From ZC4RG30 sp049841155 (lineage in GTDB: Bacteria; Pseudomonadota; Gammaproteobacteria; Steroidobacterales; Steroidobacteraceae): DNA of 64,000 nucleotides. Within the stretch, counting starts at the first letter, position 1. Each line of letters begins with the position of its first letter. Below the pieces are notes generated by a model that worked only from the letters and a program-made list of their open reading frames with translations, was not told where the DNA came from and searched no databases. A program made the translations under genes and the position numbers. The stretch covers positions 1,426,001 through 1,490,000 of the forward strand of contig JASGHI010000003.1 in NCBI GenBank assembly GCA_049841155.1, written 5' to 3'. Below are positions 1 through 8,665 of the stretch, in pieces.

Positions 1-1
1 C

Positions 2-628
2 CATGCCTTCCTGGCGGAGGAAAGCGGCGCCAGCGGCAATGCCGACACCACCTGGATCATCGATCCGCTGGATGGCACCACCAACTTCGTGCACGGATTT
101 CCGGTGTTCGCCGTCTCCATCGCCTGCCAGGTGCAGGGGCGCATGGAACACGCGGTGGTCTACGACCCGATGCGGCAGGAACTGTTCACGGCCACGCGCG
201 GCGCCGGCGCGTACCTCGACAACCGCCGCCTGCGCGTGAGCCGGCAGCGCACGCTCGAGGGCGCCCTCATCGCCACGGGCTTCCCGTACCGCGAGAACCT
301 GCGCTATCTCGACGCCTACATGGCGATGATGCGCACCATCATCACGCGCGCCTCGGGACTGCGCCGGCCCGGCGCCGCCGCGCTGGATCTCGCCTATGTG
401 GCCGCCGGCCGCGTGGACGGGTTCTGGGAGATTGGATTGAAGCCCTGGGACACGGCCGCCGGCAGCCTGCTGATCCGCGAGGCGGGTGGGCTCATCGGCA
501 CGCTGGATGGCGGCGAATACCGCCAGAACGGCAACATCATCGCCGGCAACCCACGCATCTTCAACGCGCTGATCGAAGCGCTGGCACCGCATCTGCCCGA
601 AGAATTGCGCGAAGCCGGCAACGGCTGA
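2..628 (+). CDS. suhB: Inositol-1-monophosphatase family protein, 5' end cut by window
   Basis: Mg2+-dependent phosphatase that hydrolyses inositol 1-phosphate; in enterobacteria SuhB also takes part in rRNA transcription antitermination. The reading frame is open from base 2 and gives 208 visible residues, so roughly 60 N-terminal residues of the usual ~267 are missing. The metal-binding motif DPLDGTTNF lies near visible residues 21-29, preceded by an AEES segment that matches the catalytic Glu pair. The second motif, KPWDTAAG, is near residue 147. Residues of both metal sites are therefore present. It converges on the Hsp70-like gene with only 5 bases between stops. Family assignment is firm; the cellular role is taken from homologues. 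Confidence 0.93.
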   Translation, partial: HAFLAEESGASGNADTTWIIDPLDGTTNFVHGFPVFAVSIACQVQGRMEHAVVYDPMRQELFTATRGAGAYLDNRRLRVSRQRTLEGALIATGFPYRENLRYLDAYMAMMRTIITRASGLRRPGAAALDLAYVAAGRVDGFWEIGLKPWDTAAGSLLIREAGGLIGTLDGGEYRQNGNIIAGNPRIFNALIEALAPHLPEELREAGNG

Positions 629-633
629 CCGCG

Positions 634-2040
634 TCAGGCCAGCGCCTGACCTCTGAAATTCGCGATTGCCAGACCCGAAGCCACGCTGGTGAAGGGCTCG
701 TGGCCCACCACGCGGCCCGGGAACAGTTCCTCGAGCAGATTCCTGACGGCGACGATCTCCGAAGTGCCGCCGGTGCGGATCGCGACGTCCACCTCGTCCG
801 CGCGCCGCCCCGCTGCATCGAGCACCTCGCCGATCGCCGCTCGCAAGCTTGCGAGCACCGGCTGCAGGATGACATCCAGCTGCCGGCGCGTGAACGGCAG
901 GCGCAGATTCAGCTCCGGGATGTCGATCACCGTGGCCTCGACCGTCGACAGCGCGGCCTTGGCGCGCTTGATGGCCGCGAAGCAGTTGTAGCTGTAGTTG
1001 TACGAGATGAGGTCCAGCAGCCGCTGGAACTTCTCGCCGCCCGGCCCGCCGCGCGCCAGGCGGTCCGCCACCATGAAGCGCGTGCGGTTCTGGTTGAGCA
1101 GGAAGGTGGTGGGCCAGTTGACGAGGCCGGCCTCGAACTCGCCGAAGGGAAACAGCGTGTTCACCTCGCGGCCATCCACCGGCCGCACCCAGGATTCGCC
1201 TTGTCCCAGCTGCGGGAACAGCATGGATTCGAAAATCAGCTGGTCGATGCGGTCTCCGCCCAGGGCCAGGCCCTTCGTGGCGAGCACCTCGAAGCGCGTG
1301 TCGTCATGGCGGATCAGGCTCAGGTCTAGCGTGCCGCCGCCGAAATCCACGGTCAGCGCCAGAGCGCCGCGCGGCGGCCGCACACGCCACCCCCAGCTCA
1401 GCGTCGCCGCCACGGGCTCGGAGCCGAACTGTGCCAGTGGCAATCCCGCATGCCCGAGCGCCTCGGCGAGGCGGCTGGCCGCGACCGCATCGCGGCCGGG
1501 ATGCCGTCCTTCGAAGTGCACCGGACGCCCCACGTGGATGGGCAGCAGCGGCGCGGCGCATACGCGCCCGATGCCTTCACGCATGTGCTGCAGGATGGGC
1601 GTAAGCAGCGCCACCAGCCGGTATTGCCGGTCGAATACGCTCAGACGCTCGATTTCAGGATCACCCAGCAGGCGCTTGAGGCCAAGGAACAGCCGCCCCG
1701 GCAGCGTGCGGTCCACGGGAGGACCGTAGACCACGTGGCGCTCGGTGTGCAGCCGCGAGATGTCCTCGCCGGCCTCGTTGCCGCCCACGGACGAGGCGGA
1801 TTCGCCGATCACCGTGGCCACCAGCTCCACGCGCCGGCCGCGGTTCTCCTCCACGTACTGCGCAATGGCGCGGCTGCCCACCTGCGCGCGGTACTCGCGG
1901 TCCAGGTGCACGGCCGTGGGCAGGATGGGTGAAGGCCCAGCGGCGCCCTCTTCCAGCACTATGCTGTGGAGGCGCTCGCCGTCGAACCAGGCGGCCGCCG
2001 AGTTCGACGTGCCGAAATCAAGGCCAATGCCGACGCGCAC
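634..2040 (-). CDS. Hsp70 family protein, YegD-like
   Basis: ATPase-domain-only member of the Hsp70/actin superfamily, 468 residues. The phosphate-1 loop GLDFGTSNS is at residues 6-14, phosphate-2 VDFGGGTLDL at 231-240, and an EPVAA connect motif near 208-212. DnaK is about 640 residues, and the C-terminal substrate-binding domain is absent here, as in E. coli YegD. The start is GTG, and its G is also the last base of the permease TAG stop (TAGTG), so translation is probably coupled to the upstream amino-acid permease. Substrate or partner is unknown; a chaperone role is inferred only from fold. Confidence 0.85.
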   Translation of the reverse strand: MRVGIGLDFGTSNSAAAWFDGERLHSIVLEEGAAGPSPILPTAVHLDREYRAQVGSRAIAQYVEENRGRRVELVATVIGESASSVGGNEAGEDISRLHTERHVVYGPPVDRTLPGRLFLGLKRLLGDPEIERLSVFDRQYRLVALLTPILQHMREGIGRVCAAPLLPIHVGRPVHFEGRHPGRDAVAASRLAEALGHAGLPLAQFGSEPVAATLSWGWRVRPPRGALALTVDFGGGTLDLSLIRHDDTRFEVLATKGLALGGDRIDQLIFESMLFPQLGQGESWVRPVDGREVNTLFPFGEFEAGLVNWPTTFLLNQNRTRFMVADRLARGGPGGEKFQRLLDLISYNYSYNCFAAIKRAKAALSTVEATVIDIPELNLRLPFTRRQLDVILQPVLASLRAAIGEVLDAAGRRADEVDVAIRTGGTSEIVAVRNLLEELFPGRVVGHEPFTSVASGLAIANFRGQALA

Positions 2041-3485
2041 TATTCCTGCGCAGACCCTTCAGCCAGATTGCTGCGGCGGCGGCCGTAGACCGCGTACATC
2101 ACCAGGCCGATCAGCGCCCAGATGACGAACAGCTTCACGGTGTAGGCGCCGAGGCTGAAGAACAGCACCACGCAACCGATCATCGCCAGCGGCCCCACCA
2201 CCCAGATCAGCGGCGTGCGGAACTGGCGCGGGCGATCCGGCAGCCGCACGCGCAGCACCATCACGCCCAGCGCGACGACGAAGAACGCGAACAGGGTGCC
2301 GGAGTTGGAAATGTCCGCCAGCATGCCGACGGGAAACATGCCGGCGAACAGCGCCACCGCCACGCCGGTGACGGCGGTGACGACATGCGGGGTCTGGAAG
2401 CGCGGGTGCACGCGCGAGAGCTGTTCCGGCAGCAGGCCATCGCGCGACATGGTGAACAGGATGCGCGTCTGGCCGTACATCATCATCAGCACCACCGAGG
2501 GCAGCGCGATGATGGCCGCGGCCGCCACCCAGTTGCCCATGTTGGGCCAGCCCAGCTCGCGCAGCACGAAGGCCAGCGGCTCCTTGGAACTGGCCAGCGC
2601 GCCGCCGGGCTGCGCGCCCACTGCTCCGGTGGCCGCATATGCCACCAGCAGATAGAAGGCCGTGCACACCACCAGCGATCCGATGAGGCCGCGCGGAATG
2701 TTGCGCTGGGGATCCTTGGTTTCTTCGGCTGCCGTGGACACGGCATCGAACCCCACATAGGCGAAGAAGATGGACGCCGCGGCGCCCACCACGCCCATGC
2801 CGGAAAGCGGTGTGCCCCAGCCATTGGGCAGCATGGGCTCGAAGTTCGCATGCTTCACGGCCGGCATTGCGATGGCGATGAACGCGGTGAGCGCGAGCAT
2901 CTTGACGATCACCAGCACCGCCGTGACCTTGGCGCTGTGCGAGGTGCCGATGGTCAGCAGCACAGCAAGCAGCAGCGAGATGAGGAAGGCGAGCAGATTG
3001 AAAGCGCCTGCCACCTGCGTGCCGTCGGCCAGCGTGACGGTGTCGGCCGGACCCGCCGTGAGGCCGATGGGCAGCCCCCAGCCCACGGACTGCAGGAACC
3101 CGTTGATGTAGCCCGACCAGCCCACGGCAACGGCGCCGGCCGCCACCGCATATTCGAGGATCAGCGCCCAGCCCACCACCCACGCCACCATCTCGCCCAG
3201 CACTGCGTAGGAGTAGGTGTAGGCAGAACCGGAGACCGGCACCATCGAGGCGATCTCGGCATAAATGAGAGCTGTCAGCAGGCACACCGCCGCGGCGATG
3301 ACGAAGGACCACATCATGCCCGGGCCCGCCTTGTTCGCCGCCACCGCCGTCAGCACGAAGATGCCGGTGCCGATCACGGCGCCGATACCCAGCATGGTCA
3401 GGTCCCAGGCGCCCAGCTGACGCTTGAGGCTCCTCTTCTCCGCTGTGGCCAGGATGAGGTCGAGGGGCTTGATGCGCCAGTTCAT
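2040..3485 (-). CDS. APC-family amino acid permease
   Basis: Inner-membrane amino acid transporter, 481 residues, about 12 hydrophobic segments. The N-terminal region carries the APC signature around GIGAVIGTGIFVLTA (residues 32-46), which forms the unwound TM1 substrate site. The overall pattern resembles the YhdG/CAT-like cationic amino acid permeases, but substrate cannot be read from sequence. The start is supported by an AGGGAG ribosome site about 8 bases upstream. Its stop overlaps the start of the Hsp70-like gene by one base. It lies 75 bases downstream of the terC-like gene, so it may be the tail of the sec/terC block or have its own promoter. Confidence 0.9.
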   Translation of the reverse strand: MNWRIKPLDLILATAEKRSLKRQLGAWDLTMLGIGAVIGTGIFVLTAVAANKAGPGMMWSFVIAAAVCLLTALIYAEIASMVPVSGSAYTYSYAVLGEMVAWVVGWALILEYAVAAGAVAVGWSGYINGFLQSVGWGLPIGLTAGPADTVTLADGTQVAGAFNLLAFLISLLLAVLLTIGTSHSAKVTAVLVIVKMLALTAFIAIAMPAVKHANFEPMLPNGWGTPLSGMGVVGAAASIFFAYVGFDAVSTAAEETKDPQRNIPRGLIGSLVVCTAFYLLVAYAATGAVGAQPGGALASSKEPLAFVLRELGWPNMGNWVAAAAIIALPSVVLMMMYGQTRILFTMSRDGLLPEQLSRVHPRFQTPHVVTAVTGVAVALFAGMFPVGMLADISNSGTLFAFFVVALGVMVLRVRLPDRPRQFRTPLIWVVGPLAMIGCVVLFFSLGAYTVKLFVIWALIGLVMYAVYGRRRSNLAEGSAQE

Positions 3486-3560
3486 AGCGGACTCCCTTTC
3501 GTTTCCGGATTCTAGTCAGGCTTGCCGGAGCATTGCCAGTGCCGCGAGGCGCAGGCCCCG

Positions 3561-4295
3561 CTAGCCCCTGCGCGCGTCCAGCAGCCTGCGCAGCCGGATG
3601 TTGATCATCTCGACGCACACCGAGAAGGCCATGGCGAAGTACAGGTAGCCCTTGGGCACTTCGTGGCCGAAGCCGTCCGCGACCAGCACCATGCCCACCA
3701 GGATCAGGAACGACAGCGCGAGGATCTTCACCGTGGGGTGGCGGTCGACGAAACGCGCGATCGGTCCCGACAGCGCCATCATCACCAGGATGGCGATCAC
3801 GATGGCCGCCATCATGATGGGCACCTGGTGCGGCTCGGCAAGGCCGACGGCGGTGAACACCGAATCCAGCGAGAACACGATGTCGATGATGGCGATCTGC
3901 ACCACGATGACGAGGAAGCTGGAGAACAGCCGCGCCTTGCGGTCGTCCTCGGCGCCCTCCAGCGTGTGGTGGATCTCCAGCACGCTCTTGACCAGCAGGA
4001 AGGCGCCACCCAGCAGCAGCACCAGGTCGCGGCCGGAGAAATCGTGCCCCAACACGCTGAACCACGGCCGGCTCAGCCGGGTGAGCCAGACGATGGACAG
4101 CAGCAGTGCCAGGCGCGTGATCATCGCCAGCGCCAGGCCGACGATGCGCGCCCGGTCGCGCCGCGCCTCGGGCAGGCGCCCGACCAGTATCGAGATGAAG
4201 ATGATGTTGTCGATGCCGAGCACGATCTCCAGCACCGACAGGGTGGCCAGCGCCACCCACGATGCCGGATCCGAAAGCAGCTCCATCAACGGCAT
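3561..4295 (-). CDS. TerC family integral membrane protein
   Basis: Multi-pass inner-membrane protein of 244 residues with about seven hydrophobic segments. The TerC hallmark segment, an EIVLGIDNIIF motif, is at residues 22-32, with a second acidic TM segment (DIVFSLDSVFTA, about residues 138-149). TerC-family proteins have been linked to tellurium resistance and to metal, especially Mn2+, export during protein secretion. An AGGTGA ribosome site precedes the ATG by 8 bases. It follows secF by 15 bases on the same strand, so co-transcription with the Sec accessory genes is likely. That placement is compatible with metal loading of exported proteins, which is inference. Confidence 0.88.
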   Translation of the reverse strand: MPLMELLSDPASWVALATLSVLEIVLGIDNIIFISILVGRLPEARRDRARIVGLALAMITRLALLLSIVWLTRLSRPWFSVLGHDFSGRDLVLLLGGAFLLVKSVLEIHHTLEGAEDDRKARLFSSFLVIVVQIAIIDIVFSLDSVFTAVGLAEPHQVPIMMAAIVIAILVMMALSGPIARFVDRHPTVKILALSFLILVGMVLVADGFGHEVPKGYLYFAMAFSVCVEMINIRLRRLLDARRG

Positions 4296-4310
4296 CGTCT
4301 TGTCACCTCG

Positions 4311-5246
4311 TCAGGGCAGGCTGTCGACTTCCTTGCTGCGCACCGTCGGGAACACATGCTCGGCCTTCAGGCCCAGGTCCATGGCAACCGCGGAGGAGAT
4401 GTAGATCGACGAATAGGTGCCGGCCAGGATGCCGATCACCAGCGCTTCGGAAAAGCCCCGCAGCGCCGGACCACCGAAGATCAAGAGCGCCACGACCACG
4501 ATCAGCGTCGTGACCTTGGTCATGATGGTGCGCGACAGGGTCTGGTTCACCGACTGGTCCAGCGCCACGATGGTTTCGAGCCGCCGGTTGGCCTCGAAGC
4601 GCTCGCGGATGCGGTCGAAGATGATGATGGTGTCGTTGAGCGAGTAGCCCACCGTCGCCAGCAACGCTGCGATCACCGCGAGGTCGAACGGGGTCTGCGA
4701 CAGCGCGAACCAGCCGATGATGAGGATGGGATCGTGCAGCAGCGCCAGCGACGCACCCGCCGACAGGCGCCAGGTGTGGAAGCTGAAGATGATGTAGACG
4801 AAGATGCCGGCAAAGGTGAACAGCAAAGCCCAGATGGCGGCGTTGCGCAGTTCCACGCCCACCTGCGGCCCGACGAACTCGATGGGCTGGATGGTGGCAC
4901 CCGGATCGATGCCGTGCAGCGCCGTGGTCACCCGCTCGCGCACCTGGTCCACCGACAATGATGCATCGGGCGGCAGGCGGATCGACACGTCGCGCGAGGA
5001 GCCGAAGTTGGTCACCGAGGGCTCGTGGAAGCCCGCCTGTTCGAGCCCCTCGCGGATGCGCTCGATGGGCGCGGTATCGGTGAAGGTCACCTCGGCCACG
5101 GCGCCGCCGGTGAAATCCACCGCGAGGTTCAGGCCACGCATGAAAAACAGGACGATCGAACCGATCACCAGCACTGCGGACAGCGCGTACCACACGCGCC
5201 GCGTCGCCATGAACGGAAAGTTGGTCTTCTTGTGAAAGAACTCCAC
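4311..5246 (-). CDS. secF: Protein translocase subunit SecF
   Basis: Partner of SecD in the proton-driven SecDF complex, which pulls preproteins out of the SecYEG channel on the periplasmic side. The protein has 311 residues, the normal length. It starts with a short cytoplasmic stretch and TM1, followed by the conserved LAVDFTGGAV motif (about residues 46-55), a periplasmic P4-type domain, then five TM segments. The start codon is GTG, preceded by GGGAG 5 bases upstream. It lies 13 bases after secD and 15 before the terC-like gene. Confidence 0.96.
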   Translation of the reverse strand: MEFFHKKTNFPFMATRRVWYALSAVLVIGSIVLFFMRGLNLAVDFTGGAVAEVTFTDTAPIERIREGLEQAGFHEPSVTNFGSSRDVSIRLPPDASLSVDQVRERVTTALHGIDPGATIQPIEFVGPQVGVELRNAAIWALLFTFAGIFVYIIFSFHTWRLSAGASLALLHDPILIIGWFALSQTPFDLAVIAALLATVGYSLNDTIIIFDRIRERFEANRRLETIVALDQSVNQTLSRTIMTKVTTLIVVVALLIFGGPALRGFSEALVIGILAGTYSSIYISSAVAMDLGLKAEHVFPTVRSKEVDSLP

Positions 5247-5259
5247 GTAAAACTCCCGG

Positions 5260-7131
5260 TCAACCGATGGCCAGGCGGGCCGGCTTGCGGCGGCCGCCGT
5301 AGATGAGCGTCAGCAGTGCGCGGGTGCCGAGCAGCGTGGTGAACATCGAGGTGGCGATGCCCAGCGTCAGCACCACGGCGAAACCGCGGATGGGGCCGGT
5401 ACCGAACACCCACAGCACGATACCGGCGATGGCCGTGGTGATGTTGGCGTCGAAGATGGCCGAGAAGGCCTTCTCGAAGCCGGCGCGGATGGAGGTCTGC
5501 GGCGAAACGCCGTTGCGCAGCTCCTCGCGGATGCGCTCGTAGATGATGACGTTGGCATCCACCGCCATGCCGACGGTGAGCAGGATGCCGGCAATGCCCG
5601 GCAGCGACAGCGCCGCGCCCATCAGCGACAGCAGCGCCGTGAGCAGGATGACGTTGCCGAACAGCACCACCGCAGCCACCACACCGAACACGTGGTAGTA
5701 GAGGATCATGAAGCCGAACAGCGTCGCCATGCCGATCACCAGCGACTTGGTGCCGGCGTCGATGCTGGCCTGGCCCAGCGACGGACCGATCACGCGCTCG
5801 CTGACCACGAACAGCGGCGCGGCCAGCTGGCCCGAACGCATCAAGAGCGCGAGATCACGCGCCTCGCCCTGCGACAGCCCGGTGATCGAGAACTGGTTGC
5901 CAAACACGCCGCGGATGGTGGCCTCGCTGATCACCTGCTGCGTGGTCACGTCGCGCTCGGTCTCCTGGCCGTTGACCATGACCTTCTGGCGGCTCTTCTC
6001 GATGAACACTACCGCCATGGGCTTGCCGACATTGGCCTGCGTGGTGCGCAGCATCTGTTCGCCGGCCTGGGCATTGAGGCGCACCGACACGCCCGGCCCG
6101 TCCTGCGTGGCCGAGGAGGTGGCGTCGACCAGCTGGTCGCCGGTGGCGATCACCTCGCGCTTGAGCAGCGTGGGACGCCCGTCGCGGTGGTAGTAGAGGC
6201 GCGAGCCCAGCGGCGCGCGGCCGCGCGTCACCGCTTCCTGCACGCTGTTGGTGGTGTCGGTGAGCCGGAATTCCAGCGTCGCGACCTTGCCAAGGATGTC
6301 CTTCACCTCGGCGCTGTTGAGCACGCCCGGCAGCTGCACGTTCACGCGGTCGATGCCCTGCTGCTGCACGATGGGCTCGGACACGCCCAGCTCGTTGACG
6401 CGGTTGCGCAGCGTCACGATGTTCTGCTGGATGGCATTGCGCTGGCGATCGGTGATCTGCACGGCCGTCAGCACCGCCTGCACGTAGCGGCCGCCCGCCC
6501 CGTCCGCCGTGGTGTAGGTGAGATCCGCGGCCACCGCCTGCATGGCGTCGCGCGCGGCACCCACGTCCGTGCCCGGCGGCAGCATCACGCGCACGCCGAT
6601 GTTGCGGCCCTCGTCGCCGGCCACCTGCGTGACATCGGTGAAGGCCAGGTTCTTCGCCGTGAGCGCGCGGCGGAAATCCTGCTCGTAGCTGTCGAGCAGC
6701 TGGTCCACGGCGCCGTTCACGTCCACCTGGTAGCTCAGGTAAAGCCCGCCGCGCAGGTCCAGGCCCAGCGGCATGGGCCGCAGCCCCAGCGCACGGAAAA
6801 ACGCCGGCGCCCGCGAGGCGCTGGACAGCGCCGAGACATGCGTGGCCGCGAGCCCGTCGCCGACCACGTCGCGCGCGCGCAGCTGGTCCGGCACGCCGTC
6901 GAACAGCACCATCACCCGCCCGTCATCGAGGAAGGCCCGCTTGAAGGGCGCCCCGCGGGCCTTGAGCACATCCTCGACCTGCGTGAGGCCGGCGGCATCG
7001 ATGGGATTGCGGTCCTTGCGTGCCACCTGCAGCGCGAGGTCCTCGCCGAAGAAGTTCGGGGCGGCGAAGACCAGCGCCAGCAGCATCACCACGGCGACGA
7101 GGACGTACTTCCAGCGGGCGAATTCGAGCAT
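5260..7131 (-). CDS. secD: Protein translocase subunit SecD
   Basis: Larger SecDF subunit, 623 residues, normal for proteobacteria. One N-terminal TM (about residues 9-27) is followed by the large periplasmic P1 domain with the conserved LGLDLRGGLYL motif (about 117-127). After the P1 region come TM segments with the SecD/SecF domain, including a GMAVDANVIIYERI motif near residue 518-531 that holds the proton-relay Asp. It sits 6 bases downstream of yajC. The yajC-secD-secF order is the canonical one and confirms the assignment. Confidence 0.97.
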   Translation of the reverse strand: MLEFARWKYVLVAVVMLLALVFAAPNFFGEDLALQVARKDRNPIDAAGLTQVEDVLKARGAPFKRAFLDDGRVMVLFDGVPDQLRARDVVGDGLAATHVSALSSASRAPAFFRALGLRPMPLGLDLRGGLYLSYQVDVNGAVDQLLDSYEQDFRRALTAKNLAFTDVTQVAGDEGRNIGVRVMLPPGTDVGAARDAMQAVAADLTYTTADGAGGRYVQAVLTAVQITDRQRNAIQQNIVTLRNRVNELGVSEPIVQQQGIDRVNVQLPGVLNSAEVKDILGKVATLEFRLTDTTNSVQEAVTRGRAPLGSRLYYHRDGRPTLLKREVIATGDQLVDATSSATQDGPGVSVRLNAQAGEQMLRTTQANVGKPMAVVFIEKSRQKVMVNGQETERDVTTQQVISEATIRGVFGNQFSITGLSQGEARDLALLMRSGQLAAPLFVVSERVIGPSLGQASIDAGTKSLVIGMATLFGFMILYYHVFGVVAAVVLFGNVILLTALLSLMGAALSLPGIAGILLTVGMAVDANVIIYERIREELRNGVSPQTSIRAGFEKAFSAIFDANITTAIAGIVLWVFGTGPIRGFAVVLTLGIATSMFTTLLGTRALLTLIYGGRRKPARLAIG

Positions 7132-7137
7132 GGCGGA

Positions 7138-7473
7138 TCAGGCGCTCTTGTAGGTGCCCTTGGGAACCAGCTGGGTGATCTGGGACTTCTGGACCTTGAT
7201 GCGGACGTTGTCGGCGATCTCGAGCGTCACGAAGGCGTCGGAGACTTCGACGATGCGCCCCACGATGCCGCCGGCGGTGACCACCTCGTTGCCGGACTGC
7301 AGGTCGGCGAGCAGCTTCTGGTGTTCCTTGGCGCGCTTCTGCTGCGGCCGGATCAGCAGGAAATAGAACACCACGACGAAGACTACCAGCACCAGGATCT
7401 GCTGCATGCCACCGGCGGTGGGCGCCGCGCCACCCGCCGCCTGGGCATGGGCGTCAGCAATCAGAAAGCTCAT
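7138..7473 (-). CDS. yajC: Preprotein translocase subunit YajC
   Basis: Small single-pass inner-membrane subunit that associates with SecDF. The product has 111 residues from the chosen ATG (MSFLIADAHAQ). A longer in-frame extension to 7563 would add about 30 residues that run back into tgt and do not resemble YajC, so it was rejected. The TM helix spans about residues 25-44 and is followed by the basic LLIRPQQKRAKEH motif typical of the family. The conserved GNEVVTAGGIVG segment follows. It lies between tgt and secD in the usual gammaproteobacterial order. Confidence 0.95.
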   Translation of the reverse strand: MSFLIADAHAQAAGGAAPTAGGMQQILVLVVFVVVFYFLLIRPQQKRAKEHQKLLADLQSGNEVVTAGGIVGRIVEVSDAFVTLEIADNVRIKVQKSQITQLVPKGTYKSA

Positions 7474-7488
7474 GGGAATACCCTCGAC

Positions 7489-7511
7489 AAAAAAAGGCGC
7501 GGCATTATGCC
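7489..7511 (-). terminator. Possible T-tract terminator or pause site between tgt and yajC
   Basis: On the minus strand the tgt stop codon sits inside a short GGCA-TAA-TGCC inverted repeat, followed by GCGCC and a run of seven T (7495-7489). The T-run is a classic intrinsic-termination element, but the stem is only four base pairs and is not adjacent to it. It may cause partial attenuation between tgt and yajC; a folding calculation would decide. Confidence 0.25.
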
Positions 7512-8665
7512 ACAGGGGGCGCTTTCTCCCCCTCCCGGCGCCGCGCGAGGGTTTCCCGGGCAAAAGCGGCGAAGCGCCCCTCGTCCAGGGCCGCCCGCAT
7601 CCGGCGCATCAGGTCCAGGTAGAAATGCAGGTTGTGCAGGGTGTTGAGCCGCGCGCCGAGGATCTCGTTGCAGCGGTCCAGGTGCCGCAGATAGGCGCGG
7701 GAATAGTGGCGGCAGGTGTAGCAGCCGCACTCCGGGTCGATGGGGCCGGTATCCGCCGCGTGGGCAGCATTGCGGATGTTGATCACCCCGGTGGCGGTGA
7801 ACAGGTGGCCGTTGCGGGCATGGCGGGTGGGCATCACGCAGTCGAATATGTCCACGCCGCGGGCCACCGCAGCGAGGAGGTCCTCGGGCCGCCCCACGCC
7901 CATGAGATAGCGGGGCCGGTCGCGCGGGATGTGCGGCTCGATGTCCTCCAGCACGGCCAGGCGCACCTCCTCGGGTTCACCCACGGCCAGCCCCCCGATG
8001 GCATAGCCCGGAAAGCCAATCTTGACCAGTTCTTCGAGCGAAGCCTGCCGCAGCGCGCCATACATGCCGCCCTGGATGATGCCGAAGAGGTTGCCGGCGG
8101 GCCCGCCACCGCCGGGATGCCCGGCCGCCGGGTCGTCGCGGTAGTAATGGCGGTGCGAACGCGCCGCCCAGCGCATCGAGCGCTCCATGGATTCGCGCGC
8201 CTGCACCTCGGTGGCCGGCCAGGGCGTGCAGTCGTCGAAGCACATGGCGATGTCCGAAGCGAGCTGGCGCTGCACGTCCATCGAGCCCTCCGGCGTCAGC
8301 GACACCTGCGAGCCATCGATGGGCGAAGCAAAGCGCACGCCCTCCTCCGTGATCTTGCGCAGCTCGGCGAGGCTGAACACCTGGAAGCCGCCGGAGTCGG
8401 TGAGGATGGGGCGCGACCAGTGCATGAAGCCATGCAGCCCGCCATGCGCGCCGATCACGCCGGTGCCCGGGCGCAGCATCAGGTGGAAGGTATTGCCGAG
8501 GATGATCTCGGCGCCGAGGCCGGTGAGCTCCTCGGGCGTCATGGCCTTCACCGTGCCGTAGGTGCCCACGGGCATGAAGGCCGGCGTCTCGATGGTGCCG
8601 CGGTCAAGCCGCAGCCGGCCGCGCCGCGCCGCGCCCTCCTGCTTCAGCAGTTCGAAGGCAATCAT
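7505..8665 (-). CDS. tgt: tRNA-guanine transglycosylase (queuine/preQ1)
   Basis: Exchanges guanine-34 for preQ1 in tRNAs with GUN anticodons, a step in queuosine formation. It has 386 residues from the ATG that gives MIAFELLKQEG; a 13-residue N-terminal extension is open but runs back into queA. Visible family motifs are the nucleophile region ILTDSGGFQVFSL (about residues 88-100), GGLAVGEP, and the C-terminal zinc site with Cys pairs and His in PECGCYTCRHYSRAYLRH. The ATG overlaps the queA TGA as ATGA, so the two genes are translationally coupled. queA acts directly after tgt in the pathway. Confidence 0.97.
   Translation of the reverse strand: MIAFELLKQEGAARRGRLRLDRGTIETPAFMPVGTYGTVKAMTPEELTGLGAEIILGNTFHLMLRPGTGVIGAHGGLHGFMHWSRPILTDSGGFQVFSLAELRKITEEGVRFASPIDGSQVSLTPEGSMDVQRQLASDIAMCFDDCTPWPATEVQARESMERSMRWAARSHRHYYRDDPAAGHPGGGGPAGNLFGIIQGGMYGALRQASLEELVKIGFPGYAIGGLAVGEPEEVRLAVLEDIEPHIPRDRPRYLMGVGRPEDLLAAVARGVDIFDCVMPTRHARNGHLFTATGVINIRNAAHAADTGPIDPECGCYTCRHYSRAYLRHLDRCNEILGARLNTLHNLHFYLDLMRRMRAALDEGRFAAFARETLARRREGEKAPPVA

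Noticed and set aside
5692..7647. A 651-residue plus-strand frame opposite secD and yajC
   Set aside because: Composition is that of an antisense shadow and no motif was found.
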